From assembly GCA_018650645.1 (NCBI GenBank), contig JABIFP010000032.1:1-39540 (forward strand): a stretch of 39,540 nt of DNA, read 5' to 3'. The position numbers and the translations under genes were made by a program. The notes beneath the pieces are model-generated. The model did no database searches, was not told the DNA's origin, and saw only the letters and a list, made by a program, of their open reading frames with translations. This DNA is from Candidatus Magasanikiibacteriota bacterium. Lineage in GTDB: Bacteria; Patescibacteriota; Patescibacteriia; Magasanikbacterales; UBA922. Positions 22,141-30,211 of the stretch are shown in pieces. Numbering within the stretch: the stretch's first letter is position 1; every line of letters starts with the position of its first letter.

Positions 22141-22920
22141 TTATACTGATTGGTCTGGAGTTGGTGTTACTTTTTTTGCTACTTGCTTTGGAGCTGCTGC
22201 TTCCGCTGCTTTTTTTGCAATACTTTGTTTCTTTTCCCATGATTTTGCTCCTTTTTTAGCAGCTTCTGCCACCAAGTTTACAATCATGGTGATAGATTTT
22301 ACCGCATCATCATTCGCAGGAATAACGTGAAGTACTTTTTCTGGGTTTGCGTTTGTATCACACACACCAATTACTGGTACACCAGTTTTGTTTGCTTCTA
22401 CCATTGCTGTTTTTTCTCTTTGTACCGCTGGCACAAACATTGCATCTGGCATTGATTTAAGTGTTGCAAGACCACCCAAATAGGTGTCCATCTTGTCTAA
22501 TTTTTTTGAAATTTCAAGCCGTTCTTTCTTTGTATACTTTTCAAGTTCACCACTTGCTTGTTGTTCTTTTAATTTGTTGTAGTTGGCAATCAATTTTTTG
22601 ATTTCTGCAAAGTTTGTAAGCATTCCACCAAGCCATCTATCCGTAAGGTATGGCATGTTGCAGCTAATAGCAGCTTCTTTCACAATTTCTCTTGCTTGTG
22701 GCTTTGTTGAAACAAATAAAATTTGTTTTCCTTCTGCGGCAAGCTTTTCTACTGCTTTCAGTGTTTCTTCTAGCATCTTTTGTGACTTTTCTAAGTCAAG
22801 AATGTGTACACCATGGCGCTCAGTAAAAATGTACTTCGCCATTTTTGGGTACCATCGTGATGTTTGGTGGCCAAAATGCACACCAGCTTGCAACATCTCT
22901 ACAATACTTGGGATCTTCAT
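22141..22920 (-). CDS. rpsB: Ribosomal protein S2
   Basis: A 259-aa protein. Family motifs: VHFGHQTSRWYPKMAKYIF, GVHILDLEKS, LFVSTKPQA, DRWLGGMLTNF, PDAMFVPAVQREKTAM, GVPVIGVCDTNANPE and IPANDDAVKSI. It belongs to the head of the 30S subunit and is needed for S1-like function and subunit assembly. The C-terminus carries a Lys/Ala-rich tail of about 35 residues. It has a strong consensus promoter and, unusually for the backbone, a purine-rich leader (GGGAGGTTAAAGGAAA) before the ATG. Upstream is the end of GC-rich minigene E. Confidence 0.97.
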   Translation of the reverse strand: MKIPSIVEMLQAGVHFGHQTSRWYPKMAKYIFTERHGVHILDLEKSQKMLEETLKAVEKLAAEGKQILFVSTKPQAREIVKEAAISCNMPYLTDRWLGGMLTNFAEIKKLIANYNKLKEQQASGELEKYTKKERLEISKKLDKMDTYLGGLATLKSMPDAMFVPAVQREKTAMVEANKTGVPVIGVCDTNANPEKVLHVIPANDDAVKSITMIVNLVAEAAKKGAKSWEKKQSIAKKAAEAAAPKQVAKKVTPTPDQSV

Positions 22921-23010
22921 AGATTTTCCTTTAACCTCCCTAATCTCCCTATTTCTATGCTGAAATAAGAGGAAAAATGATGACTAGGTGAGAAATTTAT
23001 TAGTGGCAGG

Positions 23011-23039
23011 AGTATATGGGATTTGGGGGATTTTGTCAA
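23011..23039 (-). promoter_or_regulatory. Consensus promoter of rpsB-tsf
   Basis: On the minus strand TTGACA (23039-23034), a 17-base spacer and TATACT (23016-23011). The leader of about 84 bases to the rpsB ATG is the longest among the backbone genes here and could hold S2 autoregulation (inference from other bacteria). Confidence 0.85.
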
Positions 23040-23114
23040 TAGATCTAGCGTATATAGGATATTTCTGAAAATAGATGTTTTTTCCCCCTACTTATGCTTA
23101 TATAATCTTTCAGC

Positions 23115-23134
23115 GGGGAGAGTTTCCTCTCCCC
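23115..23134 (-). terminator. Terminator-like hairpin after minigene E
   Basis: On the RNA of the minus strand: GGGGAGAG, a GAAA tetraloop, CTCTCCCC. This is a perfect 8-bp stem about 20 bases after the stop codon. No T-run follows, so it may act as a processing or stability element or a weak terminator. Confidence 0.55.
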
Positions 23135-23155
23135 ACGTCCTGGCTAGCTTGGCCC

Positions 23156-23458
23156 TCAGGCCAGAAGGTAGTTGTAGTATACCGTCTGGATCAAGAGCAC
23201 GAGACTTGAAGTCAAGCCTATGGTGTCTGGCGGAATCAGCGCCCACGCTTGCTTGCCGATGCAGTACGGGATACGGACACCGTAGATGAGCAGAGCAACC
23301 ACCACAAGAAAGATATGGATGCCGCAGTGCTGATCTTGCCAGGTCTGGTAGATCTGCATCGGAAAGCCGATGACCGCCATCAGCATACCAAATCGCAGAG
23401 TCCAAACTTGCAACGCGTCTATCCGCGCTTCGCACCAAGCACGCACCTTATTCTTCAT
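23156..23458 (-). CDS. GC-rich minigene E: SemiSWEET-like half transporter
   Basis: A 100-aa protein with three membrane segments (about 20-38, 46-63, 74-96) after a basic amphipathic start. Segment one carries FPMQIYQTW, matching the PQ-loop motif of SemiSWEET/MtN3 proteins, where a Pro-Gln-type kink is followed by IxKTxR/W. Spacing and length fit SemiSWEETs, which work as dimers to pass sugars across the membrane. The family's second conserved segment is seen only loosely (LIYGVRIPYC, then DTIGLTSSLVLLIQTVYY). The start is set by GGAGG (23464-23468) five bases upstream and by a TTGACA promoter. GC-rich codons contrast with rpsB and with the gene at 23618. A general PQ-loop protein is the main alternative; substrate unknown. 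Confidence 0.7.
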   Translation of the reverse strand: MKNKVRAWCEARIDALQVWTLRFGMLMAVIGFPMQIYQTWQDQHCGIHIFLVVVALLIYGVRIPYCIGKQAWALIPPDTIGLTSSLVLLIQTVYYNYLLA

Positions 23459-23489
23459 GACTTCCTCCAGTCAAAGCGAAGATAGTGGA

Positions 23490-23518
23490 ATCTAATACTA
23501 TTTTTTGTACGTTGTCAA
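23490..23518 (-). promoter_or_regulatory. Promoter of minigene E
   Basis: On the minus strand TTGACA (23518-23513), then either a 17-base spacer and TTAGAT or an 18-base spacer and TAGATT (4 of 6). The -35 is perfect, the -10 weak. Confidence 0.6.
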
Positions 23519-23617
23519 TTACATTTATCGCACAGACCAGGCAAACAATATATTTGCTTAGTATTTAGTAACCGTATATTATGAATATATTCACTACATT
23601 ATTATTTGTCACTCTCT

Positions 23618-23989
23618 ATGCAAATCGAAAAACAATCTCTTACAACTGCGCAGGAATACACTGACTTTGTACGAGCCTACGCAACGCTCCTCGACGAACA
23701 ACTCGCCATATGGGAAGAGCGTGCAAAGAATAAAGAATCTTTGCATGAAGTTGCTCATGCCATGCCAGCACTTATCTCTTTAGTAAACACCGTTGGCCAC
23801 CTGCGTGGACAAGATGGTATGTTTCTCCATATAAGACCGCAGACTGATAGCCAAAAAGAATTCTATGGATATGAAGATCTCTTTGAGAAGCGATTAAATC
23901 ATCTTATTGAAATTGTGCAATCGTCTGAAGAAAAAGAGTTTTATATTGAGAGACTGAAACAATACTTTGTTTCTGCAAGAAGCTCTTAG
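23618..23989 (+). CDS. Small helical protein of unknown function
   Basis: A 123-aa protein starting MQIEKQSLTTAQEYTDF; the four extra residues in the track come from a TTG start and are unlikely. It appears soluble, acidic and nearly all alpha-helical: three long helices around residues 10-40, 45-65 and 80-118. There is no signal peptide, membrane segment or Cys. I do not recognise a family. Composition is that of the backbone. A TATTAT box (23600-23605) lies 12 bases before the ATG, which again suggests a nearly leaderless mRNA. It is followed by its own terminator, so it is monocistronic, between GC-rich minigene E and the DsbA-like gene. Confidence 0.7.
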   Translation: MQIEKQSLTTAQEYTDFVRAYATLLDEQLAIWEERAKNKESLHEVAHAMPALISLVNTVGHLRGQDGMFLHIRPQTDSQKEFYGYEDLFEKRLNHLIEIVQSSEEKEFYIERLKQYFVSARSS

Positions 23990-24023
23990 TCTACAAAAGA
24001 CCATACACAATCTCCCCTCCCTA

Positions 24024-24052
24024 AAAACGACCAGCAAAATGCTGGTCGTTTT
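24024..24052 (+). terminator. Terminator of the gene at 23618
   Basis: AAAACGACCAGC (24024-24035), loop AAAAT, GCTGGTCGTTTT (24041-24052): a perfect 12-bp stem with terminal Ts. Confidence 0.85.
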
Positions 24053-24078
24053 CTCTACGCTCCGAACACAATATGTGT

Positions 24079-24084
24079 TATACT
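24079..24084 (+). promoter_or_regulatory. -10 box of the DsbA-like gene
   Basis: TATACT, 16 bases before the ATG at 24101, with no convincing -35. The leader would be about ten bases, without a Shine-Dalgarno. Confidence 0.5.
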
Positions 24085-24100
24085 GTGCACATTATTGTAT

Positions 24101-24868
24101 ATGCCTGAATACGCTTCAAAACCGTGGTATAAACACCCTCTTGGTATTATAGGACTTGGCTTTCTTGTTATTGTTGCAATTGCTGCGGGTGGCTTTCTTG
24201 TCACCACCGGGTATTATACATATGTACAAGTCTTTGGCGATCAAGACGAGCAGACCGCTCTAGCTGAAAGATTCGATGCGCAATTCACGTCAGCACAAAG
24301 TGGCAGAAGTATCCGGGGATCACTAACAGACATAGACATTGATCCACAAAGTATTATTTCAGAGCATGCACCTAAGTTTGGTGCAGAAGATCCACAGGTG
24401 ACTATCATTGCCTTTATCGATTTTGAATGCCCGTTCTGTCGTCAGGCATATCCTGCATTTCAAGAAATTAGAAAGCATTACTCCCCTGCCGTACAGGTCG
24501 TCTTTAAGCATTTCCCCATTTCTTCCATTCACCCACACGCAGAAGAAGCATCTTTAGCTGCGCAGTGTGCCTCAGATCAGGACATGTTTTGGGAGTATTA
24601 TGAGCTTTTGTTTACAGAAGGAAAGCTCGATTCCACCTCACTTAGGCGATATGCTAGCATTTTAGGCCTCGATGAGCGCTCATTTTTTGCTTGTTTAAGC
24701 TCAAAACGACATGAAGCCTATATAAATGAAGACCTGGCCGATGGGTATGAAGTGGGCGTACGAGGAACTCCTACATATATAATGAATGGAAAGAAGATTG
24801 AGGGCGTCATTGATGCAGCAACATGGAACTCGCTTATTGTTTCTGAGCTTCAAGCACAAGCAAAATAA
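24101..24868 (+). CDS. DsbA/BdbD-like thiol-disulfide oxidoreductase
   Basis: A 255-aa protein. A membrane anchor at about residues 13-40 (LGIIGLGFLVIVAIAAGGFLV) puts the enzyme outside the membrane. The DSBA-type thioredoxin domain starts near residue 100: VTIIAFIDFECPFCRQAY has the CPFC active site, with a helical insertion after HFPISSIHPHAEEASLAAQC, and the cis-Pro loop is RGTPTYIMNG. Such proteins introduce disulfide bonds in exported proteins. The ORF track's upstream TTG start is rejected in favour of the ATG (MPEYASKPWY). It is followed after 9 bp by a Cys-rich exported membrane protein, probably a substrate (inference). No VKOR or DsbB partner is in the window to reoxidise it. Confidence 0.92.
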   Translation: MPEYASKPWYKHPLGIIGLGFLVIVAIAAGGFLVTTGYYTYVQVFGDQDEQTALAERFDAQFTSAQSGRSIRGSLTDIDIDPQSIISEHAPKFGAEDPQVTIIAFIDFECPFCRQAYPAFQEIRKHYSPAVQVVFKHFPISSIHPHAEEASLAAQCASDQDMFWEYYELLFTEGKLDSTSLRRYASILGLDERSFFACLSSKRHEAYINEDLADGYEVGVRGTPTYIMNGKKIEGVIDAATWNSLIVSELQAQAK

Positions 24869-24877
24869 CTGTTTTGT

Positions 24878-26431
24878 ATGAAAAAATACCTAAGATTAGC
24901 CATTTTTGCACTCATTGTGGGAGCTTGGCTACTACCAATACCAACCTATGCGCAGCTGGATACACGCTGTTTTTTACAAAATGACTGTTTACAGCTTAGA
25001 AAGGACATGATGGTTTCGGATAATAAGCTGCAAGAGGGCTTTTATCAAGGACCTGACTCTATTACCGCATGTGGAGGGACCGAAAAAATAAATCCGGTAT
25101 CTAAACAGTCTGAAAAAGTAGGTTTTTGCCTACCGGCAGGCCAAACAGAGACTAACATCACCTTTGGAAACAAAAAGAACTTCTTGCATTTAGGTGATTT
25201 CATCCAATTTATCTATGGATACGGCATAATTATTGCTAGTATTTTAGCTGTAGTGATGATTATTTTGGGAGGTGTCCAGTATATGGCCTCTGGCAGCATG
25301 CTCTCTGGAAAGAAAGATCAGGTGAATGGAGCTAAAAAAAGAATCGCTGGCGGTGTGATAGGCTTGACAATTGCGCTTTTATCGTATACCATTCTTTCGA
25401 CCATTAACCCACAACTAGTGGCCTTCCGTTTACCGCAAATATGGATGATTAATACCATTGCGGAACCAGTTGAATACTGTACGGACTTAAAGAATGATGA
25501 GCTTGTAGCACCGCTTGGTACTGCAGTAGAACGCACTGAGGATCTTCCAAAAGAAAATCGAAAGTCAGCGCTTGCATCATTATATGAACGGGCAAATTTT
25601 ACCCAGGCACCAAAAGAAGCAAAATGTGGGAACGAGTTCTTTATACAAAAAGGAAATGGATTTACCTGTAGAGGTGTTGCTTGTCCTAGAAAAGGTGAAG
25701 CGTGTCATTATCCTTCACCACTTTCAAATAATGCAAAAGAGCCGAGTTGTGTGACAGCCAACTTTACAGCAAGCTTATCGGCACCAGCGCGCATTATGTG
25801 TGGGGATCTCGAATCGACCATCATTGATGGAGAAATGGGGATAATCGCACTTTGTAAAAGTGGAGAAATCCATTACCTCGGTGGAGACGATTTAGAAGAA
25901 GGTGATTTTGAAATCCGAATAGGAGGTATTTCAGATGCAAAAATTGATTCCATCTGTGGATCATACTCTGGACTCTCTGGATTTTATATCGGCGCTCAGA
26001 TTAATGATGAAGGTGGTGGTTTCTTAGGAAAACAATGTCCTGGTAATTCCTTCAGTGCCGGAGAAGATGATTGGCACGCTATAGGATTGACAGCACCCGG
26101 TTCAAATACTTGCAGTGTAAACCTTGGCAGCCTTGGTTTTGAACTTCTGTTTTCGAAAAAACCTGATTGCGAATCAAGAGGCTCATATGATAGAACGTGG
26201 AATTGTAACTGTGGAACGATTTCTGGAAACGACCGCGTTAAAAAACTAGCTACCAATCCTGACTTTATTAAACACCTAATTACTCGTGAAGAATTAAAAC
26301 AAGGAAAATTTTGTAAGATTCACATATCAAGAAATGATTTTCCAGATATTGATAATAATGCCCTCAAAGATCAAACGAGTTGCTATGCCAATAATTCAGA
26401 GAGTGCTCCACTCTCTATGAGAGGAACCTAG
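24878..26431 (+). CDS. VirB2/TrbC-like membrane protein with Cys-rich external domain
   Basis: A 517-aa protein. A signal peptide ends near residue 25 (LLPIPTYAQ). Two membrane helices at about 107-133 (FIYGYGIIIASILAVVMIILGG) and 155-177 (GGVIGLTIALLSYTILST), joined by a basic loop (SGKKDQVNGAKKRI), match the TrbC/VirB2 type IV secretion pilin pattern common in Patescibacteria. About 320 residues follow, predicted to be exported, with many Cys in spaced pairs (CRGVACPRKGEACHYP, RTWNCNCGTISG, CKIHIS). Typical VirB2 pilins are about 100 aa, so the long tail is unusual; it may be an anchored surface protein built on a pilin-like membrane module. It is cotranscribed with the DsbA-like gene, which fits a need for disulfides. 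No other T4SS gene is here. Confidence 0.78.
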   Translation: MKKYLRLAIFALIVGAWLLPIPTYAQLDTRCFLQNDCLQLRKDMMVSDNKLQEGFYQGPDSITACGGTEKINPVSKQSEKVGFCLPAGQTETNITFGNKKNFLHLGDFIQFIYGYGIIIASILAVVMIILGGVQYMASGSMLSGKKDQVNGAKKRIAGGVIGLTIALLSYTILSTINPQLVAFRLPQIWMINTIAEPVEYCTDLKNDELVAPLGTAVERTEDLPKENRKSALASLYERANFTQAPKEAKCGNEFFIQKGNGFTCRGVACPRKGEACHYPSPLSNNAKEPSCVTANFTASLSAPARIMCGDLESTIIDGEMGIIALCKSGEIHYLGGDDLEEGDFEIRIGGISDAKIDSICGSYSGLSGFYIGAQINDEGGGFLGKQCPGNSFSAGEDDWHAIGLTAPGSNTCSVNLGSLGFELLFSKKPDCESRGSYDRTWNCNCGTISGNDRVKKLATNPDFIKHLITREELKQGKFCKIHISRNDFPDIDNNALKDQTSCYANNSESAPLSMRGT

Positions 26432-26455
26432 CACTTGAATGAGGAATGAATATAT

Positions 26456-29290
26456 ATGCCAGAAAAATACATCGACATCAAAAACGCAAACGTACATAAC
26501 CTGAAGGGAGTCTCAATAAAGATTCCAAAGAATAAACTTACCGTGATCACAGGACTCTCTGGATCAGGTAAGTCATCTCTGGCATTCGACACAATTTATG
26601 CGGAGGGGCAACGACGGTATGCTGAGTCTCTTTCAGCATACGCGCGGCAGTTCATGGACATTCAGGATAAGCCTGATGTAGAAGAAATTACCGGCCTCTC
26701 CCCGACTATTGCGATTGAACAAAAGAATACATCTCAAAACCCACGTTCAACGGTTGGAACCACAACTGAAATTTACGATTATCTTCGTCTTCTTTTTGCG
26801 CGTCTTGGTACACAATACGATCCGGAAACAAATACTCCCGTTATTCAATATTCAGAAGGAGAAATTGTAGAAATTATTAGAAAGCGCGTAACGGACAATA
26901 CAAAACTCATTATCCTCTCTCCGATTCATAAAAAAGAAGGCATCAAGCCAAAAGCGCTTATTGCAACGCTTGAACAATCAGGGTTTGAATCAGCAAGATT
27001 GAATGGCGTTATCATGCCACTGCGTGATTTGAAAAAATATTCTTTTGATGCAAAAAAATCATACGAGATTGAAGCGGTGGTAATGAATATTTCAAAAGAA
27101 AACAAACTCGATATTCCAAAAGCTATTGAAAAAGCTATTGATCTGTCAAACGGCTACGTACTCGCGTTAGACGAGGATGAGGGAGATGAGCACACATACT
27201 CGACTCTTCCCTATTCAGCGGCTACAGAGACCATTTTTGACCCCGTAGAGCCTCGTAGTTTCAGTTTCAACTCTCCATATGGAGCATGTCCACGTTGTAC
27301 CGGCCTTGGATACACAATGGACGTAGAACCTGAGCTTGTTATTCCAAATCCACGACTTACGTTAGCAGAAGGAGCAATTCAGCCCTGGACGCGTATTGTT
27401 GGAAATCAACAGCAATATCAAGCACTGCTTGCGGAAGTTGCAAAGGCACATGACTTTAGCGTAAATACACCAATTGAAGAACTTTCAAAACGCGTGATGG
27501 ACCTCATCATGTTTGGAACAGACGGACATCAATACAATATTAATGGAAAGACGCAGGTGTATGAAGGAGTTGTACCAAACTTGGTAAACCGTCATGCAAC
27601 TACAGACTCAGAATACATCAGAAAAGAAATCGAGCAGTACATGAGAGAAAAGAAGTGTCCTGTATGTGAAGGAAAACGACTAAAACACAATTCTTTACAT
27701 GTTCGTATTGGTGATTTTTCTATTGCCGATGTTGTTGACATGAGTATTGAAGAAACATTACAAATGTTCAAACTCAATACAAAAAAAGAAAATGTATTTA
27801 CCACACAAGTGCCAAAAGAAAAAAGAGATATCGCTCGATCTATTTCAAAAGAAATTGCGATTCGATTACAGAATATGGTAAACGTTGGGATTGCATACCT
27901 CACATTAAACCGATCTGTAAATACACTCGCGGGTGGTGAGGCGCAGCGTATTAGACTCAGTACGCAACTTTCTACCGGTCTTACTGATGTGATTTATATT
28001 TTAGACGAACCGTCTATTGGACTACATTCAAGAGACAACTTAAAACTTATTGAAACACTCAAATCACTTCGTGATTTAGGAAATACAGTAATCGTTGTAG
28101 AGCATGATCAAGAAATGATGGAGGCTGCTGACTACGTTGTAGACATCGGTCCGGGAGCCGGAGAACTTGGTGGTGAAATTGTTGCGCATGGAACTGCTGC
28201 AGCTATTAAAAAAGATCCACAATCAACAACCGGAAGATACATCAGTGGAAAACTTAAAATTGAAGGACCGAAAAAATACCGAAAAGGAAATGGAAAGACT
28301 ATCGACATTGTTGGCGCAACAGCGTTTAACCTAAAAAATGTTGATGTGAGCATTCCACTTGGCATGTTTGTCTGTGTTACCGGTGTTTCTGGATCTGGAA
28401 AATCGACCATCGTTATTGATATCCTTTCTAAGGCTCTTTCAAAACATTTTTACCGTGCAAAGGCAGAACCCGGAGCGCATAAAAAAATCAATGGTATAAA
28501 AAACATTGATAAAATTATTTCAATCGATCAAACACCAATTGGAAGAACACCTCGTTCTAATCCAGCTACGTATACCGGTGTATTTACCGCGATTCGTGAC
28601 TTGTTTGCGAACCAGCCAGAAGCAAAGATGAATGGCATGGGCGCTGGTATGTTCAGCTTCAATGTAAAAGGTGGTGGACGATGTGAAGCGTGTAGTGGTG
28701 AAGGATACCGACGTATTCCAATGCAATTCTTGGCAGATGTATTTGTTGAGTGTAACGAATGCAGCGGAAAACGATATAACAAATCGGCACTCGATGTACA
28801 TTACCGCGGAAGAAATATTGCAGACGTGTTAGACATGACTGTGGAAGTTGCGTACCGATTCTTTAATGATACTCCTGCCATTGCAGACAAGCTTCGCGTT
28901 CTAAGAGATGTTGGACTTGGATACTTACACCTTGGACAACCAGCAACAACCGTTTCTGGTGGTGAGGCGCAAAGAATTAAGCTCGCAACAGAGCTTTCAC
29001 GCCGCTCAACAGGAAAAACACTGTACATTTTGGATGAGCCTACGACAGGTCTTCATTTTGAAGACATTAAGAAGCTCTTACACGTACTGAACAAACTCGT
29101 TGAAAAAGGAAATACCGTTCTAACTATTGAGCACAACCTTGATGTCATTAAATCTGCTGACTGGGTCATTGATATGGGACCTGATGGAGGAAGCAAAGGT
29201 GGTGAACTCGTAGCAGAAGGAACGCCAAAAGATGTGATGAAAGTCAAAAAAAGTTTGACTGGGCAGTTTTTGAAGAAAATGGACAAATAA
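26456..29290 (+). CDS. uvrA: Excinuclease ABC subunit A
   Basis: A 944-aa protein, full length for UvrA. It recognises bulky DNA lesions and loads UvrB in nucleotide excision repair. Two ABC ATPase modules are complete: Walker A GLSGSGKSSLAFD (about 33-45) and GVSGSGKSTIVID, signatures LAGGEAQRIRL and VSGGEAQRIKL, Walker B LDEPSIGLH and LDEPTTGLH. Zinc sites: CPRC...CPVC in the first half and CEAC ... CNEC in the second. The UvrB-binding region lies near ITGLSPTIAIEQK. It starts 24 bp after the Cys-rich protein, so it may be partly cotranscribed, and ends before a strong terminator. A weak GAGGAA precedes the ATG by about 10 bases. No uvrB or uvrC is in the window. Confidence 0.98.
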   Translation: MPEKYIDIKNANVHNLKGVSIKIPKNKLTVITGLSGSGKSSLAFDTIYAEGQRRYAESLSAYARQFMDIQDKPDVEEITGLSPTIAIEQKNTSQNPRSTVGTTTEIYDYLRLLFARLGTQYDPETNTPVIQYSEGEIVEIIRKRVTDNTKLIILSPIHKKEGIKPKALIATLEQSGFESARLNGVIMPLRDLKKYSFDAKKSYEIEAVVMNISKENKLDIPKAIEKAIDLSNGYVLALDEDEGDEHTYSTLPYSAATETIFDPVEPRSFSFNSPYGACPRCTGLGYTMDVEPELVIPNPRLTLAEGAIQPWTRIVGNQQQYQALLAEVAKAHDFSVNTPIEELSKRVMDLIMFGTDGHQYNINGKTQVYEGVVPNLVNRHATTDSEYIRKEIEQYMREKKCPVCEGKRLKHNSLHVRIGDFSIADVVDMSIEETLQMFKLNTKKENVFTTQVPKEKRDIARSISKEIAIRLQNMVNVGIAYLTLNRSVNTLAGGEAQRIRLSTQLSTGLTDVIYILDEPSIGLHSRDNLKLIETLKSLRDLGNTVIVVEHDQEMMEAADYVVDIGPGAGELGGEIVAHGTAAAIKKDPQSTTGRYISGKLKIEGPKKYRKGNGKTIDIVGATAFNLKNVDVSIPLGMFVCVTGVSGSGKSTIVIDILSKALSKHFYRAKAEPGAHKKINGIKNIDKIISIDQTPIGRTPRSNPATYTGVFTAIRDLFANQPEAKMNGMGAGMFSFNVKGGGRCEACSGEGYRRIPMQFLADVFVECNECSGKRYNKSALDVHYRGRNIADVLDMTVEVAYRFFNDTPAIADKLRVLRDVGLGYLHLGQPATTVSGGEAQRIKLATELSRRSTGKTLYILDEPTTGLHFEDIKKLLHVLNKLVEKGNTVLTIEHNLDVIKSADWVIDMGPDGGSKGGELVAEGTPKDVMKVKKSLTGQFLKKMDK

Positions 29291-29298
29291 ACACACCT

Positions 29299-29333
29299 AA
29301 AAAAAGAGCACCTACACATGGTGTTCTTTTTTT
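29299..29333 (+). terminator. Terminator of uvrA
   Basis: AAAAAAAGAGCACC (29299-29312), loop TACACAT, GGTGTTCTTTTTTT with one G.U pair. Confidence 0.85.
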
Positions 29334-29338
29334 ATATA

Positions 29339-29368
29339 GCAAAAGCGACCGGGAATACCGATCGCTTG
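29339..29368 (-). terminator. Terminator of minigene F
   Basis: On the minus strand AAGCGATCGG, loop TATTC, CCGGTCGCTTTT with one wobble. It converges with the uvrA terminator. Between it and the stop at 29479 lie about 110 GC-rich bases with a further hairpin CTCGGT...ACCGAG and no gene. Confidence 0.75.
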
Positions 29369-29478
29369 ATCTCCTGACAGCGAGTGGGTCATCGCGCTTG
29401 GCGATGTTCGCATGTCGGCCGGAGGGGCCACTCAATCTTGTTTTACTCGGTTGAGCTACCGAGGTGTGTTGTGATGCC

Positions 29479-29937
29479 CTAGAGGGCGAATGAATCCGAG
29501 AGATCCAGCGTCAGCTTCGGCATTGCCGGCTTAACATTGGATTCGGCGATGGACGTCCGAGCGGGAGTCACCTTCTTGGCAACGTACTGCTCAGCGGTCC
29601 AACCACCTGTCGGAGTCATGACCAACACCATCTTGTAGCCCGCGACCTTGAAGGTCGGGAGGTTGCGGAAGTTGAACTTCTGCACCTTCTTGCCAATGAC
29701 CAGCACCCCTTCGCTTGCGCGATCGGTGCAGATTTTGACGACGGCATCATCGATGTTGATGGTGGTCTTGTCGTAGTCGCCGCTTCCAGGGAACTGCATC
29801 CCCAGGGCTTCGAGCTTCCACGCGCGAGCGCAGAAATCTACGACGTCTTTGGCATCGCTCACACCGAGATCGACCTCCTGCCCGTAAGCAACAGAGGAAA
29901 TCAAGGTCAGAGCGAGTGCGGTGAGGAAAAAACGCAT
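29479..29937 (-). CDS. GC-rich minigene F: exported small protein of unknown function
   Basis: A 152-aa protein. The start is set at MRFFLTALALTLISSVAYGQ, a clear signal peptide with likely cleavage at AYG-Q; the track's earlier start adds six residues without an RBS. GGAG (29944-29947) lies six bases before the ATG. The mature part is about 133 aa with two Cys (36 and 70, which could form a disulfide), a helical region FCARAWKLEALG and a beta-rich centre (VLVIGKKVQKFNF, YKMVLVMTP). No family was recognised. It has a consensus promoter, a long folded leader and its own terminator. It sits between uvrA and rpoC on the rpoBC strand. The signal peptide is a standard Sec type. GC-rich codon use marks it as foreign to the backbone. 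Confidence 0.7.
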   Translation of the reverse strand: MRFFLTALALTLISSVAYGQEVDLGVSDAKDVVDFCARAWKLEALGMQFPGSGDYDKTTINIDDAVVKICTDRASEGVLVIGKKVQKFNFRNLPTFKVAGYKMVLVMTPTGGWTAEQYVAKKVTPARTSIAESNVKPAMPKLTLDLSDSFAL

Positions 29938-29946
29938 GTGCGTCTC

Positions 29947-29976
29947 CGACTCCAATCAGCAAGTGCTGAGGAGTCC
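29947..29976 (-). promoter_or_regulatory. Leader hairpin just before the RBS of minigene F
   Basis: On the RNA, GGACTCC-TCAGC-ACTT-GCTGA-TT-GGAGTC forms an 11-bp stem with a 2-nt bulge and a tetraloop. One SD-like GGAG is buried in the stem; the next GGAG, which serves the ATG, follows directly. Further up the roughly 134-nt leader are a CGGCC/GGCCG hairpin (30022-30034) and a direct repeat of GTCCCAGG (29983, 29997). It could regulate translation (inference). Confidence 0.45.
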
Positions 29977-30077
29977 TTCTAGGTCCCAGGATTTTCGTCC
30001 CAGGGTCTATTGAAAGGTTCTCGGCCAGAGGCCGCTATTCAGGAAGTGATTGTTGCCAATCTCTTACCGAACAAAGC

Positions 30078-30106
30078 ATTATGCCACAAAATAGCCCCTT
30101 TGTCAA
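30078..30106 (-). promoter_or_regulatory. Promoter of minigene F
   Basis: On the minus strand TTGACA (30106-30101), a 17-base spacer and CATAAT (30083-30078), nearly consensus. It lies about 105 bp beyond the rpoC stop codon and the rpoBC terminator. Confidence 0.8.
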
Positions 30107-30165
30107 GTGTTTACGGCGCTTTTTGAGCTTTTTTTTAGCTTAACTTAGCCAAATATTACAAAAAC

Positions 30166-30193
30166 AAAAGAACCGCCTAAGCGGTTCTTTTTG
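30166..30193. terminator. Terminator of the rpoBC operon
   Basis: AAAAGAACCGC (30166-30176), loop CTAA, GCGGTTCTTTT (30181-30191), extended by flanking CAA/TTG. Symmetrical, with the minus strand as the main client. Confidence 0.85.
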
Positions 30194-30211
30194 TTGAAAA
30201 GCGAGTTCGTC

